Assembly (NCBI RefSeq): GCF_008080435.1
Contig: NZ_VRKN01000020.1
Coordinates: 1-51,835, forward strand
Length of the DNA stretch: 51,835 nucleotides
Source of the DNA: Enterobacter asburiae
Lineage (GTDB): Bacteria > Pseudomonadota > Gammaproteobacteria > Enterobacterales > Enterobacteriaceae
Direction of reading: 5' to 3'
The position numbers and the translations under genes are program-made. The stretch's first letter is position 1; every line of letters starts with the position of its first letter. The notes beneath the pieces are model-generated. The model did no database searches. It was not told the origin of the DNA and saw only the letters and a program-made list of their open reading frames with translations. Shown piece by piece: positions 33,489-43,467 of the stretch.

Positions 33489-34364
33489 ATGAACAGTGGT
33501 TATCTGCATTTTCCGGAATTTGATCCGGTCATTTTCTCAGTAGGACCTGTTTCGCTTCACTGGTACGGTCTGATGTACCTGGTGGGCTTCATTTTTGCCA
33601 TGTGGCTCGCTGGCCGTCGCGCCAGCCGTCCGGGCAGCGGCTGGACTAAAAACGAAGTTGAAAACCTGCTTTATGCGGGCTTCCTCGGCGTGTTCCTCGG
33701 TGGCCGTATTGGGTATGTGCTGTTCTATAACTTCCCGGTATTCCTGAATGATCCTCTCTATCTGTTCCGCGTCTGGGACGGCGGCATGTCCTTCCATGGC
33801 GGCCTGATTGGGGTGATCCTGGTAATGGTGATTTTTGCTAAACGCACCAAACGCAACTTCTTCCAGGTTTCAGATTTTATCGCACCGCTGATCCCGTTTG
33901 GTCTCGGCGCTGGCCGTCTGGGCAACTTTATCAACGGCGAGCTGTGGGGGCGTGTCGACCCGAGCGTGCCGTACACGATGCTCTTCCCGGGCTCCCGCGC
34001 AGAAGATATCGCGCTGCTGCCATCACATCCGGAGTGGCAGTCCATTTTCGATACCTACGGCGTGCTGCCGCGCCATATGTCCCAGCTGTACGAGCTGGCG
34101 CTGGAAGGTGTGGTGCTGTTTATCATCCTCAACCTGTTTATCCGCAAACCGCGTCCGATGGGCGCTGTCTCCGGCCTGTTCCTGATCGGCTACGGCGCAT
34201 TCCGTATTATCGTCGAGTTCTTCCGTCAGCCAGACGCACAGTTTACCGGCGAGTGGGTACAGTACATCAGCATGGGGCAGATCCTCTCCATTCCGATGAT
34301 TGTCGCGGGTGCCATTATGATGATTTGGGCGTATCGTCGTCGTCCACAGCAACAAATTTCCTGA
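33489..34364 (+). CDS. lgt: Lgt, prolipoprotein diacylglyceryl transferase
   Basis: A 291-residue inner-membrane enzyme with seven helices that transfers diacylglycerol from phosphatidylglycerol to the lipobox cysteine of prolipoproteins, the first and essential step of lipoprotein maturation. Key residues are visible: His24 and Tyr26 in LHWYG, His103 in MSFHGGLIG, and Arg143 in the Lgt signature [12 protein letters not shown]. thyA follows after only six bases, so the two are co-transcribed as in E. coli. Confidence 0.96.
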   Translation: MNSGYLHFPEFDPVIFSVGPVSLHWYGLMYLVGFIFAMWLAGRRASRPGSGWTKNEVENLLYAGFLGVFLGGRIGYVLFYNFPVFLNDPLYLFRVWDGGMSFHGGLIGVILVMVIFAKRTKRNFFQVSDFIAPLIPFGLGAGRLGNFINGELWGRVDPSVPYTMLFPGSRAEDIALLPSHPEWQSIFDTYGVLPRHMSQLYELALEGVVLFIILNLFIRKPRPMGAVSGLFLIGYGAFRIIVEFFRQPDAQFTGEWVQYISMGQILSIPMIVAGAIMMIWAYRRRPQQQIS

Positions 34365-34370
34365 GGAACC

Positions 34371-35165
34371 ATGAAACAGTATCTTGAATTGATGAAAAAA
34401 GTGCTCGATGAGGGCACGCCGAAAAACGACCGCACCGGTACCGGTACGCTCTCCATTTTTGGCCACCAGATGCGCTTCAATCTGCAAGAAGGCTTCCCGC
34501 TGGTGACGACAAAGCGCTGCCACCTGCGCTCGATCATTCATGAACTGCTCTGGTTCCTGCAAGGCGATACCAACGTTGCGTATCTGCACGAAAATAACGT
34601 CTCAATCTGGGACGAGTGGGCAGATGAAAACGGCAACCTGGGCCCGGTCTATGGCAAGCAGTGGCGCGCATGGCCAACGCCTGATGGCCGCCATATTGAC
34701 CAGATCACCACCGTGATGAACCAGCTGAAAAACGATCCGGACTCGCGCCGAATCATCGTTTCCGCCTGGAACGTCGGCGAGCTGGATAAAATGGCGCTGG
34801 CACCGTGCCACGCGTTCTTCCAGTTCTATGTGGCGGATGGAAAGCTTTCCTGCCAGCTCTACCAGCGCTCCTGTGACGTGTTCCTCGGTCTGCCGTTTAA
34901 CATTGCCAGCTATGCGCTGTTAGTCCACATGATGGCGCAGCAGTGCGACCTGGAAGTGGGTGATTTTGTCTGGACCGGTGGGGATACCCATCTTTACAGC
35001 AACCACATGGAACAGACGCATCTCCAGCTGACCCGCGAACCGCGTGCTCTGCCGAAGCTGATTATCAAACGCAAACCGGCATCAATCTTCGACTACCGCT
35101 TTGATGATTTCGAGATTGAGGGTTACGACCCGCATCCGGGCATTAAAGCGCCCGTCGCTATCTAG
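34371..35165 (+). CDS. thyA: ThyA, thymidylate synthase
   Basis: A 264-residue enzyme that methylates dUMP to dTMP with methylene-tetrahydrofolate, the only de novo source of thymine nucleotides. The nucleophile is Cys146 in APCHAFFQF; the phosphate-binding RRIIVSAWN and [18 protein letters not shown] segments are intact. It starts ATG after GAGGAACC, directly behind lgt, and ends at a strong terminator. Confidence 0.97.
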   Translation: MKQYLELMKKVLDEGTPKNDRTGTGTLSIFGHQMRFNLQEGFPLVTTKRCHLRSIIHELLWFLQGDTNVAYLHENNVSIWDEWADENGNLGPVYGKQWRAWPTPDGRHIDQITTVMNQLKNDPDSRRIIVSAWNVGELDKMALAPCHAFFQFYVADGKLSCQLYQRSCDVFLGLPFNIASYALLVHMMAQQCDLEVGDFVWTGGDTHLYSNHMEQTHLQLTREPRALPKLIIKRKPASIFDYRFDDFEIEGYDPHPGIKAPVAI

Positions 35166-35184
35166 ATGCGATAAAGCGTGACAC

Positions 35185-35214
35185 AACCGGTGCTGTTTAG
35201 CGCCGGTTTTTTTT
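35185..35214 (+). terminator. intrinsic terminator after thyA
   Basis: AACCGG and CCGGTT arms, extended by GC/GC around the loop, followed by a run of T. It closes the lgt-thyA operon. Confidence 0.9.
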
Positions 35215-35350
35215 CGCCTTTATCCCGTTTCCCGAGGCGTTATCCACAAAGCGTGCAACGCGCTGCAACTCTCCCAATTCTCCGGATAACACCTCGTAAA
35301 ACGAGGAACCGTCGCTCGTCATGTCCACGGCGCTTCGCCACACTCCCCGT

Positions 35351-35812
35351 ATGAAAAAAGAGAACGGTTTTACGCTTGTCGAAACGCTGGTCGCCATTTC
35401 GCTTGTCGTTATCCTCAGCGCCTCAGGTCTGTACGGCTGGGACAGCTGGCAACGGCAGCAGCGGCTGTGGCAAACCGCCAGTCAGGTGCGAGATTACCTG
35501 CTGTTTCTGCGCAACCATGCCAACCGCCACAACCGCGACTATGTAATTACCCGTCAGCGGGTGGGAGGCCGGGACTGTCTGGTGAGCTCTGCCGGACAGG
35601 GCTGTGAGAAGGGCAGTCCCTTTGTACTGATTCCACTCTGGCCGGAGGTCGCGATCGGCGAGGTAACGCCGTCATTAGGGTTCTATGGATTAAGGGATAC
35701 GGCATGGGCTGGGCGGATACGCGTGCAAAGCCGTGCTGGAGAATGGCTGATTATTGTCTCAAATGGAGGACGCATCAGGATGTGTAAGGTCTCTGAAGGA
35801 GGTTCATGTTGA
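35351..35812 (+). CDS. ppdA: PpdA, prepilin-peptidase-dependent minor pseudopilin
   Basis: A 153-residue type IV pilin-like protein. The short leader ends in ENG and is followed by FTLVETLVAISLVVIL, the prepilin peptidase site with Glu at +5 and the hydrophobic helix. ATG 35351 gives a normal short leader; an upstream ATG at 35321 would give a leader ten residues longer and cannot be excluded, since neither has an ideal ribosome site. It is the first of four overlapping genes (ppdA-ppdB-ygdB-ppdC) that resemble minor pilins priming pilus or secretion fibres. Confidence 0.88.
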   Translation: MKKENGFTLVETLVAISLVVILSASGLYGWDSWQRQQRLWQTASQVRDYLLFLRNHANRHNRDYVITRQRVGGRDCLVSSAGQGCEKGSPFVLIPLWPEVAIGEVTPSLGFYGLRDTAWAGRIRVQSRAGEWLIIVSNGGRIRMCKVSEGGSC

Positions 35813-36366
35813 TGAGGCAGCGCGGTTTCTCACTGACTGAAGTTCTGATTGCCACGGCGATTAGCAGCCTTTTGCTGATAAGCGCATCGCGTTTTTTACC
35901 CGGATTGCAGCGGGCGGTCTTACTGCAATCCGGCCAGAGAGAACTGGAGGAGGAGGTCTGGCAACACCTGTTTGCCCTGGGTAAACAGCTTCAGCGTGCG
36001 GGGTACTGCGCGGGAAACTGTCAGGGACAGGCGCTGGTGACCGCGAGGCTTGGAGGTTGCGTCATTGTACGGTGGGATGCCAACAGTAACGGCAACTGGG
36101 ATAACACGGCATCAGAAAATGACAGCACCGGTTTTCGTCTGGAATCGGGCGCGCTGGAAACTCAGCGTGGGGCGACGTCGTGTGAAGGAAAAGGATGGGA
36201 AAAGCTCACCGACCCGGACAGGCTTTCGATCGCGCATTTTGTGGTGAGGAAAGTGGAACATACCGGTTTTGCGCCAGAGGTGAATATCGAACTGGCCGCG
36301 ATGCGTAAAGGCGAGCAGGGGGAGCCCTGGCAGGCGTTGTATACGGTCACGGGGTACAACCTGTGA
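35806..36366 (+). CDS. ppdB: PpdB, minor pseudopilin
   Basis: A 186-residue pilin-like protein with leader MLMRQRG followed by FSLTEVLIATAISSLLL; the Glu at +5 is present. The globular part matches E. coli PpdB, for example WDANSNGNWD and RGATSCEGKGW. It overlaps the ppdA end by 7 bases. Two ATGs six bases apart (35806 and 35812) share one AGGAGG ribosome site, so the exact start is uncertain. Confidence 0.9.
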   Translation: MLMRQRGFSLTEVLIATAISSLLLISASRFLPGLQRAVLLQSGQRELEEEVWQHLFALGKQLQRAGYCAGNCQGQALVTARLGGCVIVRWDANSNGNWDNTASENDSTGFRLESGALETQRGATSCEGKGWEKLTDPDRLSIAHFVVRKVEHTGFAPEVNIELAAMRKGEQGEPWQALYTVTGYNL

Positions 36367-36764
36367 ACCGTCAACGCGGAATGTCTTCGCTGGCGCTGGT
36401 TCTGCTTTTACTGGTGCTCGGTACCCTGATCCTCACGGGTCTCAATCAGCAGCTTACAACGTTTAGTGCGCTCGTTGGCGGTGAGAGTCGCTCGCTTCTG
36501 CAACAGGCGACGGTACAGTCCGCGCTTGAGTGGGGACGGGTTCAGACCTGGTCGTCGGAGCCACAGGTTCAGTGCAAAAAGGCATCGGCGTGGCGAGTGT
36601 GTTTACGCCAGCTGAGTGAGGCGCGTGTGTTACTGATTGCCGGAGACAGCGGTCTGCTGCTCTGGCGCGCGGGAGAGATTGTCGACGGGAAAATTCACTT
36701 TTCGCCTCACGGCTGGAGTGATTTTTGCCCCCTTAAGGAGAGCGCGTTATGTCAGCTGCCGTGA
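36363..36764 (+). CDS. ygdB: YgdB, DUF2509 pseudopilin-like protein
   Basis: A 133-residue protein with leader-like MNRQRG followed by MSSLALVLLLLVLGTLIL, a hydrophobic helix of pilin type but without the usual Glu at +5, which is a feature of GspK/PilX-like tip pseudopilins. Four cysteines lie in the C-terminal domain. It overlaps ppdB by 4 bases and ppdC by 16, and probably acts with them as a complex. Confidence 0.88.
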   Translation: MNRQRGMSSLALVLLLLVLGTLILTGLNQQLTTFSALVGGESRSLLQQATVQSALEWGRVQTWSSEPQVQCKKASAWRVCLRQLSEARVLLIAGDSGLLLWRAGEIVDGKIHFSPHGWSDFCPLKESALCQLP

Positions 36765-37072
36765 GCAGAGAAAAAGGGTTTAGCATGGTGGAGGTCCTGC
36801 TGGCGATGATGCTGATGGTGATCGTCGTGACGGCTCTGTCGGGTTATCACCGGGCGCTGGCGGCGCGGTTTACCGTGTTTAACCAGTATCGCCAGCTCTG
36901 GCACCATACCTGGAATCAGTCTCAGCTCTCAACAAATGTTCTCCCCGCAGGCTGGCAGGCCAGTCGGGGGCAGACAACGCACGCAGGATGTGTCAGCATC
37001 ACGGTTACACTTATTTCTCCTCTGGGGCGGCGCGGTGAGATAACGCGTCTGCATTGCCCGGTTAGCCAGTAG
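36749..37072 (+). CDS. ppdC: PpdC, minor pseudopilin
   Basis: A 107-residue pilin-like protein: leader MSAAVSREKG, then FSMVEVLLAMMLMVIVV with Glu at +5, and a small globular part with two cysteines. It starts within the ygdB end (16-base overlap) and is followed 12 bases later by recC, so recC may share transcripts from the pseudopilin genes, as known for E. coli gene order. Confidence 0.88.
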   Translation: MSAAVSREKGFSMVEVLLAMMLMVIVVTALSGYHRALAARFTVFNQYRQLWHHTWNQSQLSTNVLPAGWQASRGQTTHAGCVSITVTLISPLGRRGEITRLHCPVSQ

Positions 37073-37084
37073 TCGGGAGCGTCT

Positions 37085-40000
37085 ATGTTAAGGGTCTACC
37101 ACTCAAATCGTCTGGATGTGCTGGAAGCACTGATGGAATTTATCGTTGAGCGCGAGCGGCTTGACGATCCTTTTGAGCCCGAAATGGTGCTGGTGCAGAG
37201 CACCGGTATGGCACAGTGGCTGCAAATGTCGCTTTCCCGTAAATTTGGCATAGCCGCGAATATTGATTTTCCGCTGCCCGCGAGCTTTATCTGGGACATG
37301 TTCGTTCGCGTGTTGCCGGACATCCCGGAGCAGAGCGCCTTTAACAAGCAGAGCATGAGCTGGAAGCTGATGGCGCTGCTGCCGGAAATGCTGCAGCGCG
37401 ATGAATTTGCCATGCTGCGGCACTACCTCAATGACGATACGGATAAGCGCAAGCTGTTCCAGCTGGCGTCGCGCACCGCCGATCTCTATGACCAATACCT
37501 TGTTTACCGTTCTGACTGGTTAATTCGGTGGGAAGCGGGCGAGTTGGTTGAAGGGCTACCCGAGGCGCAAATATGGCAGGCACCGCTGTGGAAAGCGCTG
37601 GTAGAGCATACGGAGAAACTTGGCCAGCCGAAGTGGCACCGTGCCAACCTGTACGATCGGTTTATCTCAATACTCGAGAATGCGTCGGAGCGCCCGGCCC
37701 GACTGCCGTCACGCGTCTTTATCTGCGGGATATCCGCATTACCGCCTGTTTATCTGAAGGCGTTGAATGCGCTGGGTAAACATCTTGATATTCATATTTT
37801 GTTTACCAACCCCTGCCGACAATATTGGGGGGATATCCTCGACGAACGTTGGCTTGCGCGGCTGGTCACTCGCCAAAGAAAACGCCTTTTTGAAGAACGT
37901 TCCGTCCCGCTGTTTAAAGACGGCTCGACTGCCGGGCAGCTTTTCGATGAAGACGGTACCCAGAACCTGCCCAATCCGCTGCTTGCCTCATGGGGGAAGC
38001 TGGGGCGTGACTACATTCACATGCTTTCAGACATCACTTCATCAGGTGAAGGCGATGTGGATGCCTTTGTTGAGATTGCCCCCGATAGCCTGCTTCACCA
38101 TGTTCAGTTAGATATTCTGGATCTGGAAAACCGTGCCGTGATGGGCGTGACGGCGAGCGAGTTCGAACGCAGCGACAGCAAGCGGAAGCTGGACGCTGAC
38201 GATCGCAGTATCGCGATCCATGTTTGCCATAGTCCGCAGCGTGAGGTCGAAGTGCTTCACGACCAGCTGCTGGCGATGCTGCAGGACGATCCCGAACTGA
38301 CGCCACGCGATATCGTGGTGATGGTGGCAGATATCGACAGCTACAGTCCCTTTATTCAGGCCGTCTTTGGCAGTGCGACGGGCGATCGATACCTGCCTTA
38401 CGCTATCTCTGACCGTCGTGCCCGCCAGTCGCATCCGGTATTGCAGGCATTTATCACGCTGCTTTCATTGCCGGATAGCCGCTTTATCTCCGAAGATGTC
38501 CTGGCGTTACTGGATGTTCCCGTGCTGGCTGCACGCTTCAACATCAATGAAGAGGGCCTGCGCTACCTTCGCCAGTGGGTGAATGAGTCTGGCGTTCGCT
38601 GGGGGATCGATGACGATAACGTCCAGGAGTTCGAACTGCCTCCAACCGGGCAGCACACGTGGCGATTTGGCCTGACGCGTATGCTGCTGGGCTACGCCAT
38701 GGAAAGCAGCCAGGGCGAGTGGAACGAGGTGCTGCCTTACGATGAGTCCAGCGGGTTAATTGCTGAACTGGTGGGGCATTTAGCGTCACTCCTGATGCAG
38801 CTTAACCGCTGGCGACACGAGCTGCTGCAGCCGCGTCCGCTTGAAGCGTGGCTTCCGGTTTGCAGAGCGTTGCTTAATGATTTCTTCCTGCCAGACAGTG
38901 ACACCGAAGCGGCAATGGCACTCATTGAAACGCAGTGGCAGGCTATCATCGACGAAGGCGTGAATTCCCACTATCAGGAGGCCATCCCGTTGTCGCTGTT
39001 GAGAGATGAGTTGACGCAGCGGCTTGACCAGGAGCGAATCAGCCAGCGTTTCCTGGCGGGCCCCATCAATATCTGCACCCTGATGCCAATGCGTTCTATC
39101 CCGTTTAAAGTGGTCTGTCTGCTTGGCATGAACGACGGCGTTTATCCGCGCGCGCTGGCGCCGCTGGGGTTCGATTTGATGAACGCAAATCCAAAACGGG
39201 GCGACCGTAGCCGCCGTGATGATGACCGCTACCTCTTCCTTGAGGCGCTCATTTCTGCCCAGAATAAGCTCTATATCAGCTATATCGGCCGTTCCATTCA
39301 GGACAACAGCGAGCGTTTCCCCTCCGTTCTGGTGCAGGAGCTGGTGGACTATATCGGCCAGAGCCACTATCTGCCGGGGGATGAAGAGCGCAACTGCGAT
39401 GAAAGCGAGCAGAGGGTGAAAGCCCATATCACCTGTTTCCACAGCCGCATGCCGTTTGACCCGGTGAACTACACGGCCAGCGAGCGCCAGAGCTATGCAC
39501 AGGAGTGGCTACCGGCGGCGAAAAGGGAGGGGAATGCGCATACGGATTTCATTCAGACGCTTGACCCGCTGCCCATTAAAACCCTGACTTTCGAACAGCT
39601 TCAGCGCTTTTGGGCGCATCCGGTGCGGGCCTTCTTCCAGCAGCGACTGCAGGTCAACTTCCGTTCTGAAGAGAGCGAAATTCCGGATGCAGAGCCTTTT
39701 ACGCTGGAAGGGCTGGAGCGCTATCAGCTAAACCTCCAGCTGCTGAATGCGCTGGTTGAAGAGGAAGATGCTAACAAACTTTACCGCCGCTACCGTGCTG
39801 CAGGGCAGTTGCCCTATGGGGCGTTCGGGGAAATTGTCTGGGAGTCGCAGTGTCAGGAGATGACCGCCCTCGCAGAGCGTGTGAGAGCGTGCCGGCAGCC
39901 GGGCAAAAGTATTGAAATCGATCTCAACTGTAATGGCGTAGAGCTCACGGGCTGGTTAACCCAGGTTCAGCCGGACGGGCTGCTGCGCTGGCGGCCCTCT

Positions 40001-40459
40001 ATGCTTAGCGTTTCCCAGGGGTTGCAACTCTGGCTGGAACATCTTGTCTACAGTGCGGGTGGTCATAAAGGTGAAAGCCGGATTTTCGTGCGCAAAGAGG
40101 GCGAATGGCGCTTCCCGCCGATGGAGTCTGAACAGGCCTTACGGTATCTGTCTTTGTATATTGAGGGCTACCGTCAGGGAATGAACAAACCGCTCCTGCT
40201 ACTGCCGGAAAGTGGCGGTGCCTGGATAAAAGCCTGTTATGACGCACAGAATGATGCGATGTTAACGGATGAGTCTTCCCTGCAGAAAGCACGCAGTAAA
40301 TTTATGCAGGCCTACGAAGGAAATATGATGGTGCGGGGTGAAGGTGAAGATGTCTGGTATCAGCGCTTATGGCGAACGCTTGAGCCAGAGTACTTCGAGG
40401 CTATCACGGAAGAGGCGCAGCGCTACCTGCTACCGTTGTTTAAATTTAATCAGTCCTGA
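37085..40459 (+). CDS. recC: RecC, Chi-recognising subunit of exonuclease V
   Basis: A 1124-residue subunit of the RecBCD helicase-nuclease (E. coli RecC 1122). It splits the duplex and scans the 3' strand for Chi with a fold derived from a dead helicase and nuclease. The N-terminal LRVYHSNRLDVLEALMEFIV and the inner PMRSIPFKVVCLLGMNDGVY are the family hallmarks. It is separated from recB by ptrA, the order recC-ptrA-recB-recD being that of enterobacteria. Confidence 0.96.
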   Translation: MLRVYHSNRLDVLEALMEFIVERERLDDPFEPEMVLVQSTGMAQWLQMSLSRKFGIAANIDFPLPASFIWDMFVRVLPDIPEQSAFNKQSMSWKLMALLPEMLQRDEFAMLRHYLNDDTDKRKLFQLASRTADLYDQYLVYRSDWLIRWEAGELVEGLPEAQIWQAPLWKALVEHTEKLGQPKWHRANLYDRFISILENASERPARLPSRVFICGISALPPVYLKALNALGKHLDIHILFTNPCRQYWGDILDERWLARLVTRQRKRLFEERSVPLFKDGSTAGQLFDEDGTQNLPNPLLASWGKLGRDYIHMLSDITSSGEGDVDAFVEIAPDSLLHHVQLDILDLENRAVMGVTASEFERSDSKRKLDADDRSIAIHVCHSPQREVEVLHDQLLAMLQDDPELTPRDIVVMVADIDSYSPFIQAVFGSATGDRYLPYAISDRRARQSHPVLQAFITLLSLPDSRFISEDVLALLDVPVLAARFNINEEGLRYLRQWVNESGVRWGIDDDNVQEFELPPTGQHTWRFGLTRMLLGYAMESSQGEWNEVLPYDESSGLIAELVGHLASLLMQLNRWRHELLQPRPLEAWLPVCRALLNDFFLPDSDTEAAMALIETQWQAIIDEGVNSHYQEAIPLSLLRDELTQRLDQERISQRFLAGPINICTLMPMRSIPFKVVCLLGMNDGVYPRALAPLGFDLMNANPKRGDRSRRDDDRYLFLEALISAQNKLYISYIGRSIQDNSERFPSVLVQELVDYIGQSHYLPGDEERNCDESEQRVKAHITCFHSRMPFDPVNYTASERQSYAQEWLPAAKREGNAHTDFIQTLDPLPIKTLTFEQLQRFWAHPVRAFFQQRLQVNFRSEESEIPDAEPFTLEGLERYQLNLQLLNALVEEEDANKLYRRYRAAGQLPYGAFGEIVWESQCQEMTALAERVRACRQPGKSIEIDLNCNGVELTGWLTQVQPDGLLRWRPSMLSVSQGLQLWLEHLVYSAGGHKGESRIFVRKEGEWRFPPMESEQALRYLSLYIEGYRQGMNKPLLLLPESGGAWIKACYDAQNDAMLTDESSLQKARSKFMQAYEGNMMVRGEGEDVWYQRLWRTLEPEYFEAITEEAQRYLLPLFKFNQS

Positions 40460-40599
40460 GTGCTGTATAAAAATTGCGCAGCATGGGGTGTTCATTTATG
40501 ATGCACTTCTTATCACGGACTGATGTACCCAATAAAGAGATGTTGGCGTGTCCAGCACGCAATGTGTTAATGATGTAGCCGTGATAAAGAGGTAGCACC

Positions 40600-43467
40600 T
40601 TGTTTAAAGCGTTTGTTTTGTTTTTCGCCCTCTGGGCACCTGTCACTCAGGCAGACTCCGGTTGGCAACCCGTTCAGGAAACTATTCGTAAAAGCGAAAA
40701 AGACACCCGTCAATATCAGGCTATTCGTCTTGATAACGGCATGACCGTACTGCTGGTTTCCGATCCGCAGGCGGTGAAATCCCTCTCGGCATTAGTGGTG
40801 CCGGTGGGATCGCTGGAAGATCCTGACGCCCATCCAGGGCTTGCACACTATCTGGAACATATGACGCTGATGGGGTCAAAAAAATACCCGCAGCCAGATA
40901 GCCTGTCCGAATTTTTGAAAATGCATGGCGGCAGCCACAATGCCAGCACGGCACCGTATCGCACGGCCTTTTATCTCGAAGTCGAAAATGATGCGCTGGA
41001 AGGCGCGGTCGATCGCCTTGCTGATTCCATCGCCGCCCCCTTGCTGGATAAAAAATATGCCGACCGTGAACGCAATGCGGTGAATGCCGAGCTGACCTTG
41101 GCCCGCACGCGAGACGGTATGCGCATGGCCCAGGTAAGCGCTGAAACCATCAACCCTGCGCACCCAGGTTCTCGCTTTTCCGGCGGCAACCTGGAGACGT
41201 TAAGCGACAAACCCAACAGCCCGGTGCTTGATGCCCTGCACGCGTTTCGCGACAAATACTACTCCGCCAATCTGATGAAAGCGGTTATCTACAGCAATAA
41301 GCCGTTGCCAGAACTGGCAGGCATGGCGGCTAAAACGTTTGGCCGGGTTCCGAATAAAAATATCGACCTGCCGCAGATAGACGTACCGGTTGTCACGGAC
41401 GCGCAAAAAGGGATCGTTATCCACTACGTGCCGGCGCTGCCGCGCAAAGTGCTGCGCGTTGAATTCCGCATTGATAACAACACCGCACAGTTTCGCAGTA
41501 AAACCGATGAGCTGGTGACCTACCTGATAGGTAACCGCAGCCCGGGTACACTTTCTGACTGGCTGCAAAAACAGGGGCTGGTGGAAGGTATTCGCGCCGA
41601 TTCCGATCCAGTTGTAAACGGCAATAGCGGCGTGCTGGCGATCTCCGCCACCCTGACCGACAAAGGGCTGGCAAACCGTGATGAAGTGGTGGCGGCGATC
41701 TTCAGCTACCTCTCTTTACTGCGTGAGAAAGGCGTCGATAAGCGCTATTTTGATGAACTCGCCCACGTGCTGGATCTCGATTTCCGTTATCCGTCCATTA
41801 CCCGCGATATGGATTACGTTGAGTGGCTGGCGGATACCATGATCCGCGTGCCGGTGGAGCACACCCTCGACGCGGTCAATATTGCCGACCGGTATGACGC
41901 CGAGGCGGTAAAAGCCCGCCTGGCGATGATGACGCCGGAGAATGCCCGTATCTGGTACATCAGTCCGAATGAACCGCATAACAAGACGGCGTATTTTGTC
42001 GATGCCCCTTATCAGGTGGATAAAATCAGCGCTCAGACCTTCGCCGACTGGCAGAAGAAGGCCGGGGAGATTGCATTGAAGCTGCCGGAGCTGAATCCCT
42101 ATATTCCGGATGATTTCTCGCTGACCAAAACGACTAAAGATTACCCGCACCCGGCACTCATCATTGATGAGCCGACGCTGCGCGTGGTGTATACCCCAAG
42201 CCGCTATTTCGCAAACGAGCCAAAGGCTGATGTCAGCGTGGTGCTGCGTAACCCGAAAGCGATGAATAGTGCTAAAAATCAGGTGATGTTCGCGCTCAAT
42301 GACTATCTCGCCGGGATTGCGCTCGATCAGCTTAGCAACCAGGCGGCCGTGGGTGGGATCAGCTTCTCCACCAACGCCAACAACGGTTTGATGCTCAACG
42401 CAAACGGCTATACCCAGCGTTTGCCTCAGCTGTTCCAGGCACTGCTGGAGGGGTATTTCAGCTACACGCCGACGGAAGAGCAGCTTGAGCAGGCCAAATC
42501 GTGGTATGCACAGATGATGGATTCTGCGGAGAAGGGCAAAGCTTACGATCTGGCGCTTATGCCAGCGCAAATGCTGTCGCAAGTTCCTTATTTCCAGCGG
42601 GAAGATCGCCGCGCGCTGTTGCCTTCGATCACCTTAAAAGACGTGCTGGCTTACCGTGACGCGCTGAAAACCAATACCCGCCCGGAGTTCCTGATCGTCG
42701 GTAACATGAGTGAGGATCAGGCCAAAACCCTGGCGGAGAATGTGCGCACTCAGCTTGGTTCGAAGGGCGACGAATGGTGCCGCAACCAGGACGTGCTGGT
42801 TGAGAAAAAACAGAACGTGATTTTTGAAAAGGCGGGTAATAGCACGGATTCCGCGCTGGCCGCGGTATTTGTGCCAACGGGCTATGATGAATTCGCCAGC
42901 TCAGCGCAGAGTGCCGTGCTGGGGCAAATTATTCAGCCGTGGTTCTATAACCAGTTACGCACCGAGGAGCAGCTTGGCTACGCGGTGTTTGCCTTCTCCA
43001 TGAACGTAGGCCGACAGTGGGGTCTGGGTTTCCTGCTGCAAAGCAGCGATAAACAGCCGGCGTATCTCTGGCAGCGTTACCAGGCCTTCTTCCCGCAGGT
43101 GGAAGCAAAACTACGCGCCATGAAGCCGGAAGAGTTTGCTCAGATCCAGCAGGCCGTCATCGCGCAGGTGATGCAGCCGCCGCAGACGCTGGGTGAAGAA
43201 GCCTCGCAGCTGAGCAAAGATTTCGATCGCGGTAATCTGAAATTTGATTCGCGTGATAAAGTAGTGGCCGAGATAAAACAGCTGACGCCGCAGAAGGTTG
43301 CCGACTTCTTCCATCAGGCGGTCATTAAGCCGCAGGGTATGACCATTCTGTCCCAGGTTTCCGGTAGCCAGAACGGGAAAACGGAGTACGTGAACCCGAA
43401 AGGCTGGAAAGTCTGGAAGAGCGTCAGCGCGCTGCAGCAATCTATGCCCTGGAGTAAGAAAGAATGA
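40600..43467 (+). CDS. ptrA: PtrA, pitrilysin (protease III)
   Basis: A 955-residue periplasmic zinc metalloprotease of the M16 family that cuts small peptides such as insulin chains. The signal peptide is FKAFVLFFALWAPVTQA with cleavage before Asp19; the inverted zinc motif HxxEH is HYLEH (83-87); two M16 halves follow with RTEEQLGYAVFAFSM near the C-terminus. The frame can only start at TTG 40600 (a stop lies five codons upstream), behind AAGAGGT: a rare start codon. Its stop overlaps the recB ATG by 4 bases. The protease has no known role in RecBCD function. Confidence 0.94.
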   Translation: MFKAFVLFFALWAPVTQADSGWQPVQETIRKSEKDTRQYQAIRLDNGMTVLLVSDPQAVKSLSALVVPVGSLEDPDAHPGLAHYLEHMTLMGSKKYPQPDSLSEFLKMHGGSHNASTAPYRTAFYLEVENDALEGAVDRLADSIAAPLLDKKYADRERNAVNAELTLARTRDGMRMAQVSAETINPAHPGSRFSGGNLETLSDKPNSPVLDALHAFRDKYYSANLMKAVIYSNKPLPELAGMAAKTFGRVPNKNIDLPQIDVPVVTDAQKGIVIHYVPALPRKVLRVEFRIDNNTAQFRSKTDELVTYLIGNRSPGTLSDWLQKQGLVEGIRADSDPVVNGNSGVLAISATLTDKGLANRDEVVAAIFSYLSLLREKGVDKRYFDELAHVLDLDFRYPSITRDMDYVEWLADTMIRVPVEHTLDAVNIADRYDAEAVKARLAMMTPENARIWYISPNEPHNKTAYFVDAPYQVDKISAQTFADWQKKAGEIALKLPELNPYIPDDFSLTKTTKDYPHPALIIDEPTLRVVYTPSRYFANEPKADVSVVLRNPKAMNSAKNQVMFALNDYLAGIALDQLSNQAAVGGISFSTNANNGLMLNANGYTQRLPQLFQALLEGYFSYTPTEEQLEQAKSWYAQMMDSAEKGKAYDLALMPAQMLSQVPYFQREDRRALLPSITLKDVLAYRDALKTNTRPEFLIVGNMSEDQAKTLAENVRTQLGSKGDEWCRNQDVLVEKKQNVIFEKAGNSTDSALAAVFVPTGYDEFASSAQSAVLGQIIQPWFYNQLRTEEQLGYAVFAFSMNVGRQWGLGFLLQSSDKQPAYLWQRYQAFFPQVEAKLRAMKPEEFAQIQQAVIAQVMQPPQTLGEEASQLSKDFDRGNLKFDSRDKVVAEIKQLTPQKVADFFHQAVIKPQGMTILSQVSGSQNGKTEYVNPKGWKVWKSVSALQQSMPWSKKE

